Source of the DNA: Parastagonospora avenae f. sp. tritici 18332-5
Taxonomy: Eukaryota; Ascomycota; Dothideomycetes; Pleosporales; Phaeosphaeriaceae
Length of the DNA stretch: 64,000 nucleotides
Reading direction: 5' to 3'
Assembly (NCBI GenBank): GCA_022559985.1
Contig: JAFJTR010000022.1
Location: forward strand, 62,001 to 126,000
The position numbers and the translations under genes were made by a program. Position 1 is the first letter of the stretch, and every line of letters begins with the position of its first letter. Below, one piece after another: positions 21,815-34,186 of this stretch. The notes below the pieces were generated by a model, which searched no databases, was not told where the DNA came from, and saw only the letters and a program-made list of their open reading frames with translations.

Positions 21815-24800
21815 TCAAGCCCGTCCAGTAATGTAATCCTTGTTCTCGATCGTAACACTCTTCGTCTGTGTGCATATGTCAGCTTACATCTCTTGCCATA
21901 CTTTGTGGTGAGATGACTTACCATATGGTTGACCTTGTATACACCCACTAATCTACTCGCAAGCTCGAACATGTTGTTGCGCAAAGAAATGACGATGAAC
22001 TGAGCGTTCTTCGTCCTCTCTTTGATGTAGCTGGCAACGATACTCACGTTCCTGAAGTCGAGAGCAGCATCGATTTCGTCCATGACGTACAGCGGAGTCG
22101 GCTTATAATGATGTAGAGCAAACACCAAAGCAAGCGATGATAGAGTCTTCTCACCACCAGACAGATTGCTGATGTTCTTCCAAGACTTCTTGGGCGGCAT
22201 GACGGAGAATTGGATGCCTTCGCTGAAAGGGTCGAAGGTGTCGACGAGTTCCAGTTCGGCGTTGCCACCCATGGTGATCATTTGGTACATCTCCTTGAGA
22301 CGAGCAGTGATGATGCTGAAACCCTCCATGAAGCCGTACAATCTCAGCTCTCGGAGCTCATTGCATTTCCGCTTTGCGGCATCGCGAGCCGCCAAGGCTT
22401 CGTTGAGGTCGGCAGAGCGAGCTGCGTGCTCCTCGACACGCCTGCGGTATTCCGCGAGGACAGCAAGGTCGACCTGTGTAGACTCATTCTTCTTTTCGAG
22501 TTGCGCGATCTCGTCCTTGAGGTTGGCCTTGGACATATCCTGCAGCTCATCCTTGCTGTACGACGGCAGACCTTCTCCACCTTCTTGTTCCTCACCAAGA
22601 TCTGTAATGTTCTGGTATGTGAGTTTGCTCAGCTTGTCATGGAAGTATGCTTGCTTCCTCTGGAACTCATTCAGGCTCTTCGCTGCTTCTTCGAGCTTGT
22701 TTCGCATTTCAATCTCGACAGCCCGAGACTCGTTGATCTCTGTGGTCTTTTCATCAAGCTCCTTCTTGACGGCTTGAAGCTCCTCTTTGCGTGTCTCGAG
22801 CACATCCTGGGCTTCTTCGGCCTGTTGCCTGATGCCAGAGACGTCGTTTTGCTGAGATGCCATATCGTCCTCAACCCTCTCGGCTTCGACGGCTAGTTTG
22901 TCAAGCTCTTTGATCGCGTCGTTGTGGGCTTTCTCATGCTTGGCGCGCTGCTTCTCCTCCTTGGACTTGGAGATTTCTGCATTAGAAGCCTGATCGGTAA
23001 GCGTGTCAATCTGTTGCTTGAGGCCGTCAACCTTTGCTTTCTGGCTTCGCAGCTTCACACCTCCGATCTCCATGATCTTGTCTTGCAAAGCCTTGATCTC
23101 AGCTTCGACATCAGCAGTCTCTGAGCGCAGCTTCGAAACCTCCTTCTCCATGGTTGCAATCATCTGCTCCAAGGTTGAGACACGGCCCTTGTCTGACTTG
23201 GTCGACGCCTTTTCACTGCTCAACTCTTTGATGCGACGCTGCGAGTCGGCAATATTGCGATCATAGCTGTCCAATTCAAGTGCAAGCTTCTGCGCTTTGG
23301 TGTCAAGCTCAGGTATTTGTTGACTGAAGTCGCGTAGCGTGGTCTCGAGCTGCCTCAACTCCTGCTGGAATTCTGCGAAGGTCTGCTCCAGTGTGTCGCG
23401 ATCTTGCTCAAGCTTGCTGACCTTGTCCTTCGAAACGTCGGACGCTAGCTTGGACGACATCTTGCCCTTGATGACACTCTTGCCACCGCCACTCATGGTA
23501 CCAGCAGTATCAATGAGCTTGCCGTCAAGCGTGACAACTCGCCAACGTTTCGCGCCATACGCAATGCGGTTTGCTTGAGTAAGATCTTGGGCGACTATAG
23601 TATTGTTGAGTACCTGGAAGAAGGCGGGTCGGAGCTTCTCATCTTTCGGCTTGATAAGATCGAACAGACGGGGTACATTCTCAGGTGTCTGGACGGGCGA
23701 CATGTCGCGCTTTGCCAGGCGATCAAGCAATATGAAATTGGCGCGACCAAGGTTGTTCTTCCGGAGGTACTCAATGCACTGCTGTCCAGACTCTACAGTG
23801 TCTACCACCATGTTGTCGAGCTGCGGACAAGCAGTGGAGATTGCGACATCATATTTCTGGTCGATTGCGCCCAAATTGCCTAATCGACCATGGAACCCAT
23901 CGATGCGACCAGATTCCTTCAGGCGCATGAGACCAGCCAGAACGTTGCCTTGAGTCTGGGCTGATGAGAGGTTGGCGCGAGCTTCATCAGCTTTGGCTCG
24001 GGCACCAGAGAGCTTCGACCGCAGTGCGGGCTCTTTCTGGGTGAGATCTTCGATGTTGGCTTGCATTTTCTGGGCCTCCTTCTCAACCCGTTTCTTCTGC
24101 GCCCTACACTCATCCAACTCGGCGGCTTTTGCCTCCTTCGTCTCTTCTAGTGCCTCAATCTTGGCCTCTACATCAGCAATGCCCTTGGTGCCAGCATTCT
24201 CGCGCTCACGCAGGATGTCCAGCTCACTCTGCGCGACTGCAATTGCGGATTGCTTCTCGTTGATTTTGGCGCTCCAAGGCTCCAAAGACTTCTGCTTCGC
24301 TGCAATCTCATCCGAGAGGCCTTGCGTCTTGCCGGCTAGGGCGGAGCGTATAGCTTCAAGTTCCTTCTCTTCCACTTTCATGCTTTGCTCGAGCTCAACA
24401 ATCTCCTCGTTGTAACGCTCGATGTCAGCAGCGTACTGCTTCGCCTGGGTCTCGGCTGCGGACTTGCCGAAACTGCTAGTCTCGATTGTCTTCTCCAGCT
24501 TCTTTTGTTTGCCAGCCAGGAATTTCTTCTTCTCCTCAAACTTGACAGTCTCCTTGTCAATTCTGGCTACTTCTTTCTGGAACTCTTGATTCTGCTTCTC
24601 TAGCTGCTCGCACTCCTTGGCGCCCTTCTTGTACTGTCGCTCGAGCTGCTTGAGCTCCTCTTCGCTGCCTTGGTGCTTCTCGAGCTCTTCGTCGAGTTGA
24701 GCCTGCATTTGGCCGACCGATTCATGAGTGACCTGGATGTGGTCATCAAACTCGGAGGCGTAGATCTGGTACAGAGTCGATTGCTTCATCGCAAGTTCGT

Positions 24801-26274
24801 TCTCGTCGCGTATGTATGCCAGTGCCTTGTTCTTCTTGTCCTCAAGTCCACTCTTTTCCTTCTCGACGTGTTGCACTCGGTTGTTCTTTTCTTGGCACAC
24901 CTCGTTCAGCGTTTCTAGCTCGACCACAGACTCTTCGATCGGCGTCTTGTATTTCGATGTGCCGATGATGTCTTCAAGGTATTCGAGGAGGCCATCGTCG
25001 TGCTCACCCTGGGCCTTGGGCTTCATCTGTGCAATCGACTCAACCTCACCCTGTAGGATTAGGAAGCGCTTGTGGTCGAGATCCACTCCTCGGTTTTTGA
25101 GCAGATTTGTGACAATTGTGAAGGTGGATTCTTTGTTGTTGATGTAGTATTTGCTCGAGTTGTTCTTGAAGGCCCGTCGCGATATGACAAGATTCGTGTC
25201 GGGTACGACCTCCGATCCACCACTCGGGAGGTCCTTGACTTCCTGAAAGTGGACCTCAACTTCGCAGAAATCGAGGTCCTGGAATCCAGCCGAGTTGTGA
25301 ATCAGTGCAGAGAGCTTGCCCTGTCTCATTTTGCTGGCGCGGAAGCCGAAGACGAATAGTAGCGAGTCGATGACATTCGATTTGCCGGAACCGTTGGGTC
25401 CTACTACGGAGGAAAAGGACGCGTGGAATGGCCCAACTTCTTGTCGTCCCGCATAACTCTTGAAATTCGTCATGACAAGCCAGGTAATGACAGTTCGCTG
25501 CTTTGGAGCTGCCGGCTCTTGCAGTGCGGGCATAGCAGCCGCACGCCGCCTTGCCACAATATCCATTGGCCGCTCGAGCATGGCGGGCTGCGAGCTCAAG
25601 TTCTCCACCATCTTCGGCTGTGATTCCTGTACGATCTCTGGCTCTGTTTGTGCTTGTGGTACTGGCTTTTCCTCCTTGATCTCAATCTGCGTGACTTCGG
25701 CGACTGGCTCGGGAGTATGTTCTGGTGCCGGAGTCTGCGCACTCACTGTGCTCTCAGTTATATCGGCGATTGGTGTACCTGGGGCATCGGTGACTTCGCT
25801 CGCCTGCTCAATTTCTGTCGCTGGCTCGATTTCAGTCACTTGTCCGGGTTCAGGCGTTACGGAGGGCTCAGGGGTGAGCAGCTGTGAGCTCTCTCCAGGT
25901 GCTTCGGGCGCAAGTGACACCCGGGGTTTCCGTCCACGCTTCTTTGGGACTGTCTTGGAAGGCGAAGCAGGTCTCGCGCTCTCCGGCCCGGGGGTGAACA
26001 GCTGCGTGGGCTCAATTGATTCCGTAACGCGCGGCCGCCGCCTGGTGGCGGGCTTTGGTGTGACATTCTCGTCTGCTCCTGTAGCCTTCCGTGCTCGTCC
26101 TCGTCCTCTACCCTGCTTCAGCGGGGCGGGGGCCGGTGTGAATTCTTCCTCCTCCTCTTGCTTGAACTCTGGGGTGGGTGTCCTGTTTTCGTCCTCGTCT
26201 GAATCGTCGATGACTGGCGCTCTGCGTCGTGTCGCGGCGGCGCGCGTAGATTTCCGCGGCGATTCCGAAGCCAT
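21815..26274 (-). CDS. SMC4: Condensin subunit SMC4
   Basis: ATPase subunit of condensin, which compacts mitotic chromosomes together with SMC2. Exon 1 is 26274..21922. A 56-bp intron follows (GTAAGT donor, CACAG acceptor), then a 17-codon last exon (21865..21815) encoding TKSVTIENKDYITGRA. The product is 1467 aa. Residues 1-270 are a long acidic, P/T/E-rich disordered tail. Walker A is G292-PNGSGKS, preceded by the SMC4-type block TNFKSYAGRQEVGPFHASFSS. Two long coiled coils flank a hinge (about 790-960, with GFHGRLGNLGAIDQKYDVA and DTAGTMSGGG). The ABC signature is LSGGEK at 1371-1376 and Walker B is PLYVMDEIDAALD with D1399/E1400. The start is the ATG at 26274 (ACAACAATGGCT context); the open frame extends upstream only to non-ATG codons. 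Confidence 0.96.
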
Positions 26275-27388
26275 TGTTGCTGTGTTTGGAGGGTTAGTAG
26301 GCGTGCGGAATAGTTGCGGTTTGTTTGCTTGTGTCACCGTCGCATGTTGTTAGTGCTGCTTAGCGGGCAAACAAACACGCTCAAAACGCGCTAGTCCCAT
26401 CAGCACGTGTAGTCACCCCGCGTCGACAGCTCGCTCGCGTCTACTGATCACTTCCAACAATGGCTCAAATTCACTTTATAGCATTCAACGGAAACGACAA
26501 TGCATAGCTTCATACTGTATTAACCATGGGTGCTTCGTCATCTCACATCCTCTATCCGACCTTCCTAAACAGTCGACCATCATGAATTTCTGTTGGGGGA
26601 AGAGGATATGTCGTTTTCGACTTGTCCTGCTCCTCGGTTGCTACTGAGCTTGATTTTGAGACACTGTCGCCGTCTTTTCGCTCATAGCTTCTGCCGCCGC
26701 TATTCCTTGCCTGTCGCTTTTGCTCCCCGTGGTTTTCAGTTTCGATGGCTGCGTGCATGCTCTTTCGACACATTAGTCACTGTGATTAAGAGACCTGGAG
26801 GTTGCCATGCAAGAAAGACCTACGTCTGCAAAGTGATCCAGGGATGGATGATGTCCTCCGTCGCAGCACGTGCGCTCATCATAGTTTTCGGGTTGAATGT
26901 GCATTTTGGCCTCGGTTTCTTAGTGTTAAAGGTCGTTGCGCAATCCCAGACGTGCTCTCCATTATGCGTCGACTGGTCATTATATACTGCTGCATTTCGA
27001 ACACCATACATTGAAGTGCATGTTATCGTTGTTCCTGTGTTGCTGTCACTGTTCTGCTTATTCACAAACTTGTCTCGGAAGACATGACAGCAGCATGACG
27101 TGACGTTGCGAATGATTGACTTTCAAGGATATGACCAAACGTATCCTTTTCAGTGCATGTTCTGTCTCACATCCGTCCAGTTGATGAGTCTCCTCGTAGT
27201 TGACAATCTTGTGTAGGCGGCGGGATGTGGATCTGCCAGTTCGGCACTAGTACCACAGAGGGCAGGCGCGACTCGCTTAAACCCCACCACTGGCCGTATA
27301 TTCCAGGTCGAACTTTCTCAGTCTCGCTCACCAACCTCAACACTCATTCTAAAGGATCAGAAACGATTGACTACCTCACACACTAGCC
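26275..27388. other. Intergenic region between SMC4 and the uL11 gene
   Basis: Divergent promoter region. A plus-strand open frame (26593-27087) and minus-strand frames opposite to it have no recognisable domain and no good splice structure, so I do not call a gene. The right end is a compact uL11 promoter. Confidence 0.4.
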
Positions 27389-27994
27389 ATGCGTGAGTAT
27401 CATCCTTCTGGTCGGCTGCGACAGCCAGGCTAATGAAAATCAGCTCCCAAATTCGATCCCTCCGAGGTTAAGGTCATCCACCTCCGTGCGACTGGTGGTG
27501 AAGTCGGTGCCTCATCCGCACTCGCCCCCAAGATCGGTCCTCTCGGTCTGTCGCCAAAGAGTACGTTTGCCGGCATGGTTGCAGTTTCTAGGAGCAGGTT
27601 GCTGACAAACACTACAGAGGTCGGTGAAGATATCGCCAAGGCCACTGGTGACTGGAAGGGTCTCCGTGTCACTGTCAAATTGACCATCCAAAACCGTCAA
27701 GCCGCCGTCTCCGTCGTTCCCTCCGCATCTTCCCTCGTCATCAAGGCTCTCAAGGAGCCTCCCCGCGACCGCAAGAAGGAGAAGAACATCAAGCATACCA
27801 AGAGCGTTCCCCTCGATGAGATCATCAACATTGCCCGCACCATGAGGTTCAAGTCCATGGCCAAGGACCTCAAGGGTACCGTCAAGGAGATTCTCGGAAC
27901 TGCTTTCTCCACTGGTTGCCAGGTTGACGGCCGTAGCCCCAAGGACGTCTCCGACGACATTGAGTCTGGCGAGATTGAGATTCCTGAGGAGTAA
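27389..27994 (+). CDS. RPL12: 60S ribosomal protein uL11 (L12)
   Basis: Protein of the large ribosomal subunit stalk base, contacting the GTPase-associated rRNA. Three exons: 27389..27392, 27444..27560, 27618..27994, giving 498 nt and 165 aa, the usual eukaryotic length. The first exon contributes only ATGC; joining to CTCCC gives MPPKFDPSEVKVIHLRATGG. Family features: ASSALAPKIGPLGLSPKK, DWKGLRVTVKLTIQNRQA, SLVIKALKEPPRDRKK, and the C-terminal RNA-binding helix with GTVKEILGTAFSTGCQVDG. It ends GEIEIPEE. Codon use is strongly biased to C-ending codons, as expected for a highly expressed gene. Confidence 0.96.
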
Positions 27995-28259
27995 ACTCTG
28001 CAGTACTGGACTGTTTCAAAATTATGAAGGAACGACCTGCATAGAGGGCGCTACATAGCTGAATGGATGAGATCAATGATACCCCAGACTTTACGTCGCA
28101 AATGTGTCTGGACGCTTATAGGATTGTGATGTGACTTGTCAATGACTTCCAAAGACAATTGACGAACAACTTTTGACTCAACAACGTTGCCACTTTAGAC
28201 TTGAATTTTGTGAGAACGCCGCACGTGACTCGATATCCTGCGGGCGTGGCGGCGTGTGT

Positions 28260-29635
28260 ATGTCGCGACACCCCGTAGCTCCGCGCGTCCCAAACGGCGC
28301 AGGAACAACGGTGCAATTTGCACCACTGAACGACGAGAATGCTTACAACAACCTTATCGATGACAGCAGCATGCGTCGAAAACGATCCGATGAGCTTCCG
28401 CAGTTCGTGAACGACAGCGAACGATCACAGTTTCGGTGGAATCGCCGATACACATACCTCCTGGCTGGCTTCATCTTCATTTGCTGGTTCTTCTACCCCT
28501 CGCGCAACAAATCGTCAGCAGACGGCGAGACCGCGGTCAACTGGTCCAATTTCGCATACAGCTTCTACGCAACGGACAGCGCAACCCTTTGCCATGCTGT
28601 ACTCCTGGCCGACGCGCTCGTCCGGTTAGGCAGCAAGGCAGACCGAGTTTTGTTCTACCCCGAGTACTGGGACACAACCATATCTGACTCAAAAGACCGA
28701 GATAGTCAATTGCTGGTATTGGCGCGCGACAAGTACAATGTCAAGCTCCATCCGATCAAGCTTCTGACCGTTGGAGGTCGTACAAAAGGTACGCTTTGAG
28801 GGTTACACACATCGAGACCCACCCTTCAGAACTGTTACTCTGAGACAACAACAGGGCCGTGGCTAACGCCCTCGCAGATCAATGGACAGGGACATGGGAT
28901 AAATCCGTCACCAAATTTATGGCGTTCTCGCTTGAGTACTACGACCGCGTTATCGCCCTAGACTCCGACGTCACGCTTCTGCAATCGCTCGACGAGTTGT
29001 TCCTCCTCCCAGAGACGCCGATGGCAATGCCGCGCGCATATTGGGCTGACACCAAACCATGGCCGCTGACGTCGATGCTTATGGTCATCAAGCCGGACCG
29101 AAGTGAACTTCGGCAGTTCAAAGACCGCATGACTGGAGGTGGCAACAACATGCTGGTGAACGCACACAGATTCGATATGGAGCTCGTCAATGAGCGCTTC
29201 GAAGAGAGCGCGCTGGTTCTGCCTCATCGGCCCTATGCTCTGCTGACAGGCGAGTTTAGGCGCCACGATCACTCGGCGTATCTGGGTAATCCAGAGGAGC
29301 AGTGGGACGCCGAGAAGGTGTTCAAAGAAGCGAAGGTTGTTCATTTCAGCGATTGGCCTCTCCCAAAGCCATGGATCATGTGGCCATTCGAGGGTCTCCA
29401 AGAAATGCAGCCAGACTGTGGCGGTGACAAGGAAAAGACGTGTGCCGAGCGGCGGATATGGAAGCATCTCTATGATGACTTCAGACATCGCCGAGTCGAC
29501 ATTTGCAAGCTGCTGAGTGTTCCCCCGCCCGACTGGTATCAGATCAAGGGCGGCGAGCATCCGCGTAATGCCACTGAAGGGACCGAGCATGCCGCGCCTC
29601 ACGCTGATGATGCGTTGCCTTCTGTGGTGAGCTGA
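28260..29635 (+). CDS. Type II membrane glycosyltransferase, GT8-like (GNT1-type)
   Basis: Two exons (28260..28788 and 28878..29635) join in GGRTK-DQWTGTWDKS, making 428 aa. The acceptor is CTCGCAG at 28877; an earlier CAG would break the frame. A short cytosolic tail (1-62) precedes one membrane anchor (about 64-79, YTYLLAGFIFICWFFY), placing the catalytic part in the Golgi lumen. The lumenal domain opens FAYSFYATDSATLCHAVLLADALVRLGSKADRVLF. It contains the metal/sugar-nucleotide DxD motif in YYDRVIALDSDVTLLQSLDELF, then NNMLVNA and a terminal KVVHFSDWPLPKPW. This resembles fungal N-acetylglucosaminyltransferase Gnt1 and related GT8 proteins. The exact acceptor sugar cannot be told. The ATG at 28260 is the first true ATG in frame. 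Confidence 0.82.
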
Positions 29636-31000
29636 TTCGCGATTGGGCTGCCTACATATCATATTACAGGGTTGATAAATTGAATGCTGAGTTAGAGCGT
29701 ACCTGCATGGATGGAATGTTCCACGGATACTGAGTGTTCCACGGATACCCATGACTTGGTAGTAACTCAATGTCGATCTTCGCTGCCGCACCTTCCGCGG
29801 TCCGATTCTTGTGTATACTTTGCCCAACTACAACGTGAAACACTTACTAGGGTTCTCACCAGATGGAAGTGGAAATTGCCTGAAGCATTCTCAACGTAAT
29901 CGTCTACTCGTCATACATGCTCCTTCTAGCCAAGAAGATGCAGGGATCCCATATCCGGGTCTTTGGGCATAGCTCATCTCCGCAAGCAACGATTTGAACT
30001 TATGCCTTCCAAACCATGGGTATCGAAGGGCTGTGTGCATGATGAAACTGGCGGGTGGGCGAGTGAGCTATTCTAATGCACAGGCTGCAAGCTAAGCGGC
30101 GCCTACCTCTACACCTCCGCTACGGCAAAACTCAAAAATCCCCGATCGCGGGCGCCACTGTAAATCATGCACGCCCCTTGACTCGTTCGCATTCTTGACC
30201 ATATTGAATGAGAAGATGGGTGACCGCAGGGCTTCGCGAAAGCTGTACAACAACGGCCAATCTCACAGGGTCCACCTTTTACTGCGGTCCATGAATCACT
30301 GACCCATTACAACGCGCGGATCAAGGTTGCACGAAACAGTGACAACCGTTTGTTTTAGCGCAAAAGGGCCGAAATCTGGATCTGCAGTCGGGTGGAGAGG
30401 ATGCTCCAACAAGCACCGACCAGGATGCGTGCGGCAGGTCGTCAGCTGTGGGGTTACGGTGGCTGGCTTTACGCCGCCGACGATAATGCAAGACAGAGCA
30501 ACAGTGGCATTGCCTGTGGGCACATGCACGAGCTGAACTGGTAGGATGAGAGGGGAAGGTGACAGTACGGCACAGCATATGACTGCGGTGCGGCGCGCTG
30601 GTGGGTGGTTTCATGATTGCGGTGCGGAGGCCAGAGGCTCTCTGAGGGCTTCGGCGTTGGTTATGCAGCAAGGCTTAGCAAACATTTGGCCTATCCCGTT
30701 GCAGCATTCGTGAATGGGGGCCCATCCGCGTGGCTTGATCACCAGTCGGTTAGGGTGAAGTTAGCCTTGGAAGCACACCCCGGCAAGGTCCCTGTCAATT
30801 CATGACCCAGTTGCGCGGCGACTGTGCTGAACGGTCCTTAAAATATCTAAACTCCTGGTTCCCTTTGATCGCCCAGGTCATTGCTTTCGCCCTCTTTGTT
30901 GACATTATTCGACTGGTCTAACAATTAAGGCGACCCCATAACATAAGGCTCTTCGCCAGTCCTTCTTTCGCTCACTCACATACACACACACGAACACAAC
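29636..31000. other. Intergenic region
   Basis: About 1.4 kb with no recognisable gene. A 14-bp direct repeat is at 29717-29748. The right end is the promoter of the hexosaminidase gene, ending with a CT/CA-rich leader (about 30955-31000). Confidence 0.4.
29717..29748. repeat. 14-bp tandem direct repeat
   Basis: TGTTCCACGGATAC occurs at 29717-29730 and again at 29735-29748, separated by TGAG. It lies in the 3' flank of the glycosyltransferase gene. Only two copies are seen. Confidence 0.7.
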
Positions 31001-32836
31001 ATGCATAACTTCATATTGACCTCCGTGGTCACAGCCTCGGCTTTGTTCGCTGGACAAGCCAATGCCGTGGCTGCGAATCCTCTTCCCAAGCCAGCGAACA
31101 TAACCTGGGGCAATTCAGGTTGTTTCTCCGTTGGATCTCTCTCACTTGACGCTCCGGAGCACGCAGTCCTATCAGCAGCTTTTGATCGTACCACCAAGTC
31201 TATCGCTGACCTAAAGTGGGTGCCGCAAGCCATCGAGGCACCTGTTCGCCAATTTCAGCCATTCCCCACCCCAGCAGCACGTGGCAAGAAGAGACAGTCC
31301 AAGAGGCAGTACGGCTCTGGAAACTGCACTTCTACTATCAGCAAAGTCCAGGTCGAGATTGCGGACACGAGTGCTCAGCTCCAGCATGGCGTCGACGAAT
31401 CTTACAAGTTGGACGTGACCTCTGGCTCGGACAGCATCAAGATCTCGGCCAAGACAGTATACGGTGCTCTTCATGCTATGACTACACTCCAACAAATCGT
31501 CATCAATGATGGAACTGGTAACATGATCATCGAGCAGCCCGTCTCCGTCGATGACAAGCCTCTGTATCCTGTCCGTGGTATAATGATTGACACTGGCCGC
31601 AACTACCTCTCCCCCAAGAAGATCATGGAGCAGATTGACGGCATGTCTCTCTCCAAGCTCAATGTCCTGCACTGGCACATGATCGACAACCAGGCCTGGC
31701 CCATCGAGATCCAAGCATTCCCCGAGATGACTGAGGACGCTTACTCAGAGAACGAGATCTTCTCACAGGACTCCCTCAAGTCACTCATTAGCTATGCCGC
31801 TGCTCGTGGTGTTCGCATCATTCCCGAGATTGACATGCCCGGCCACGCCAGCTCAGGATGGAAGCAAATTGACGAGTCTATCCTGACATGCCAGAACAGC
31901 TGGTGGTCCAACGATGACTGGCCCAAGCACACAGCCGTGCAGCCCAACCCTGGTCAGCTTGACATCCTCAACAACAAGACTTACGAAGTCACCGCCAAGG
32001 TCTACAAGGAGATGGCAACCATCTTCCCCGACAACTGGTTCCACATTGGCGGCGACGAGCTCTTCGCCAACTGCAACAACTTCAGCTCTCTCGGCCTCGC
32101 ATGGTTCAACTCCGGAAAGTCCATGGGCGACCTCTACCAATACTGGGTGGACAAGGCGATCCCCAACTTCCGCGCCCAAGTCAACAAGACCTTCGTGATG
32201 TGGGAAGACGTCAAGCTCTCCGCCGACGTCGCCGCCACCGGCGAAGTACCCAAGGACATCGTTCTCCAAGCCTGGACCGCCGGTCGCGAGCACATCTCCA
32301 ACCTCACCTCCCAGGGCTACCGCGTCATCGTCTCCTCCTCGGACTTCCTGTACCTCGACTGCGGCTTCGGCGGCTACGTCTCCAACGACCCGCGCTACAA
32401 CGTGCAAATCAACCCCAATGCCACCGACGGCGGCGCAAACTTCAACTGGCTCGGCGCCGGCGGCTCCTGGTGCGCCCCTTACAAGACATGGCAGCGCATC
32501 TACGACTACGACTTCGTCGCTAACCTGACCGACACCCAGAAGGCGCTGGTCCAGGGTGCCATCGCCCCGCTGTTCGGCGAGCAGGTCGATGACACGGTTA
32601 TCAGCTCGAAGATGTGGCCGCGCGCGGCGGCGCTCGCTGAGCTGGTGTGGTCGGGCAACCGTGATGCGAATGGCAAGAAGAGGACAACGGAGTTGACGCA
32701 GCGCATTTTGAACTTTAGAGAGTATTTGCTTGCGAGTGGTGTGCAGGCGGCGCCGTTGATGCCCAAGTACTGCGCGCAGCACCCGCATGAGTGTGATTTG
32801 TACTTGGATCAGGATGTGCACAAGGACGCTGCTTAA
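31001..32836 (+). CDS. Secreted beta-N-acetylhexosaminidase (GH20)
   Basis: Removes terminal GlcNAc from chitin oligomers, working with endochitinases in wall turnover and chitin use. It is a single exon of 611 aa. Residues 1-22 form a signal peptide (MHNFILTSVVTASALFAGQANA). A GH20b-like N-terminal domain follows (about 30-190), including a dibasic-rich propeptide segment (GKKRQSKRQ near 95-103) like that cleaved in the Aspergillus enzyme. The barrel begins at YPVRGIMIDTGRNYLS. Further motifs are LNVLHWHMIDNQAWPIEI, RIIPEIDMPGHA, and the catalytic pair D352-E353 in HIGGDEL. Later come VMWEDVKLS and the C-terminal LFGEQVDDTVISSKMWPRAAALAELVW. Several N-x-S/T sites are present. Codons in the middle of the gene are strongly C-biased. 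Confidence 0.95.
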   Translation: MHNFILTSVVTASALFAGQANAVAANPLPKPANITWGNSGCFSVGSLSLDAPEHAVLSAAFDRTTKSIADLKWVPQAIEAPVRQFQPFPTPAARGKKRQSKRQYGSGNCTSTISKVQVEIADTSAQLQHGVDESYKLDVTSGSDSIKISAKTVYGALHAMTTLQQIVINDGTGNMIIEQPVSVDDKPLYPVRGIMIDTGRNYLSPKKIMEQIDGMSLSKLNVLHWHMIDNQAWPIEIQAFPEMTEDAYSENEIFSQDSLKSLISYAAARGVRIIPEIDMPGHASSGWKQIDESILTCQNSWWSNDDWPKHTAVQPNPGQLDILNNKTYEVTAKVYKEMATIFPDNWFHIGGDELFANCNNFSSLGLAWFNSGKSMGDLYQYWVDKAIPNFRAQVNKTFVMWEDVKLSADVAATGEVPKDIVLQAWTAGREHISNLTSQGYRVIVSSSDFLYLDCGFGGYVSNDPRYNVQINPNATDGGANFNWLGAGGSWCAPYKTWQRIYDYDFVANLTDTQKALVQGAIAPLFGEQVDDTVISSKMWPRAAALAELVWSGNRDANGKKRTTELTQRILNFREYLLASGVQAAPLMPKYCAQHPHECDLYLDQDVHKDAA

Positions 32837-34186
32837 ATGACCGGATAAGGTAGAATCTGGGGTGGTTGAGTGAAGGAATGGAATCTTTGGGAAGATTTTG
32901 GTTTTGGATTTACTTTTTTTCTTAGATATATATATATATACCCTTACTTTGCAAAGAAGCTATTTTGATTACCCTATGAAAACGTTTCTTGTCATGAATG
33001 CGTTGTTGCTGTGAAGTTCAATTGTTTCTTCTTATGCAACTGTGACATAACATTCGTTCGAAACCTGATGATGGCAATTGCAACACTATTCGCAGCCATG
33101 TACAGACATGCTCTCTTTGAGTGCCGGAGCTATCTTATGCAGGATTACATTGGCAACGATTTCAGCAGTAAATGGTCAGCTTTTAGTTGTTACCTACTAA
33201 TCTTTCGTGTGCTGTGAAGCGGTAGGTTGTGAGCGAGGTGAGCCTTTCGCTGAGATTCAATGTCTAGGAAGAGTGTAGGTTATGCCTTGAAGGTAAGCAG
33301 GAGACAGGTTTTCTGTAGAGACCATCGCGATCCATCATCGTCAGCAACAAAGAGAGGCACAGCGTGGCACGTTCTACGAAGAGTATCGTGATCGATCACA
33401 AGTTGTTAGGCACCAAGATTGTGGGTTAGTCTTCCTCGTTTTGTTCTTCTGCGACACCTGCGTTAGAGACATCTCTGATCTTCACGATATGCTTGGACGT
33501 TTTGATAGTGCAGTCAGCCTGTGCTCCAGCACAACGAACAGGACAATGAGATATGACAGACTGCTCTTATGATGTAGATCAACTCTTCAGGTGTTTTGGC
33601 ACTTGGTCTAGCACTAGGAAAACGTATGTGTCACAGGTCAGTGAAAGCATAGTTGGATAACTTACCTAATCTGCGCTAGAAATTGCAGGACCACGAGCCT
33701 CTTCTCTACATATAGCTCTGAAATCTCCCATATCCTGCAGGTACATCCACGTTCCTCTCGCTCAACCACTGGAGGCATGTCTTCAACTCCAGATTACTTC
33801 AGTCTCCAAACTCGGATTGACACTTTTGAGGATGTCTTGCGCCTACCTTGGGCTAGCTCTGTTGACACTCTCTTCTCTTCCGAAGACCATAAACACGAGA
33901 CCGCTATCAGTCCGTCCGTGGGCGGGTTTCACTCCAACCCAACCTCTGAGCAGTTCCCCGGGCATGTGTTAACCTGCCATGTCTGCAGAGTCCACCTGCA
34001 GTCATCCGACTAGAACAACGAAAGCTTCCAAAATGTAGCCTACATTTGTTCTCTGCATGAGGACTCGTGTATTTACTACCGAATTCCCGACTTCCGTGCA
34101 GCAGTGTTGGACCAGCAAGACATCCGTGTTGCCGCGTTGAACAAACCTGAGTAAATCCCCTTCCGCGCTATCCACACCAAATCTAA
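32837..34186. other. Intergenic region, AT-richer, with possible upstream exon(s) of the BTB gene
   Basis: Holds a short TA microsatellite (about 32927-32940) and no clear gene. An open frame at 33777-34013 with a good start context might be an N-terminal exon of the BTB gene, or unrelated; I could not find a convincing splice. An ATG at 34057 could also supply a short first exon. Confidence 0.35.

Noticed and set aside
26275..26337. Upstream extension of SMC4 starting MTQANKP
   Set aside because: The first codon there is GTG on the coding strand; the first ATG in good context is at 26274.
25460..26353. 297-codon plus-strand open frame over the 5' part of SMC4
   Set aside because: Low-complexity S/G/V-rich shadow of the P/T/E-rich SMC4 N-terminus on the other strand; no domain.
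26593..27087. 164-codon plus-strand open frame between SMC4 and uL11
   Set aside because: No domain, no splice support, overlapped by equally plausible minus-strand frames.
28173..28259. Upstream extension of the GT8-like gene
   Set aside because: Would start at TTG; the first in-frame ATG is at 28260.
31853..32821. 322-codon minus-strand open frame over the hexosaminidase
   Set aside because: Antisense shadow caused by C-biased codons of the GH20 gene; sequence is V/G/R-rich with no fold-like pattern.
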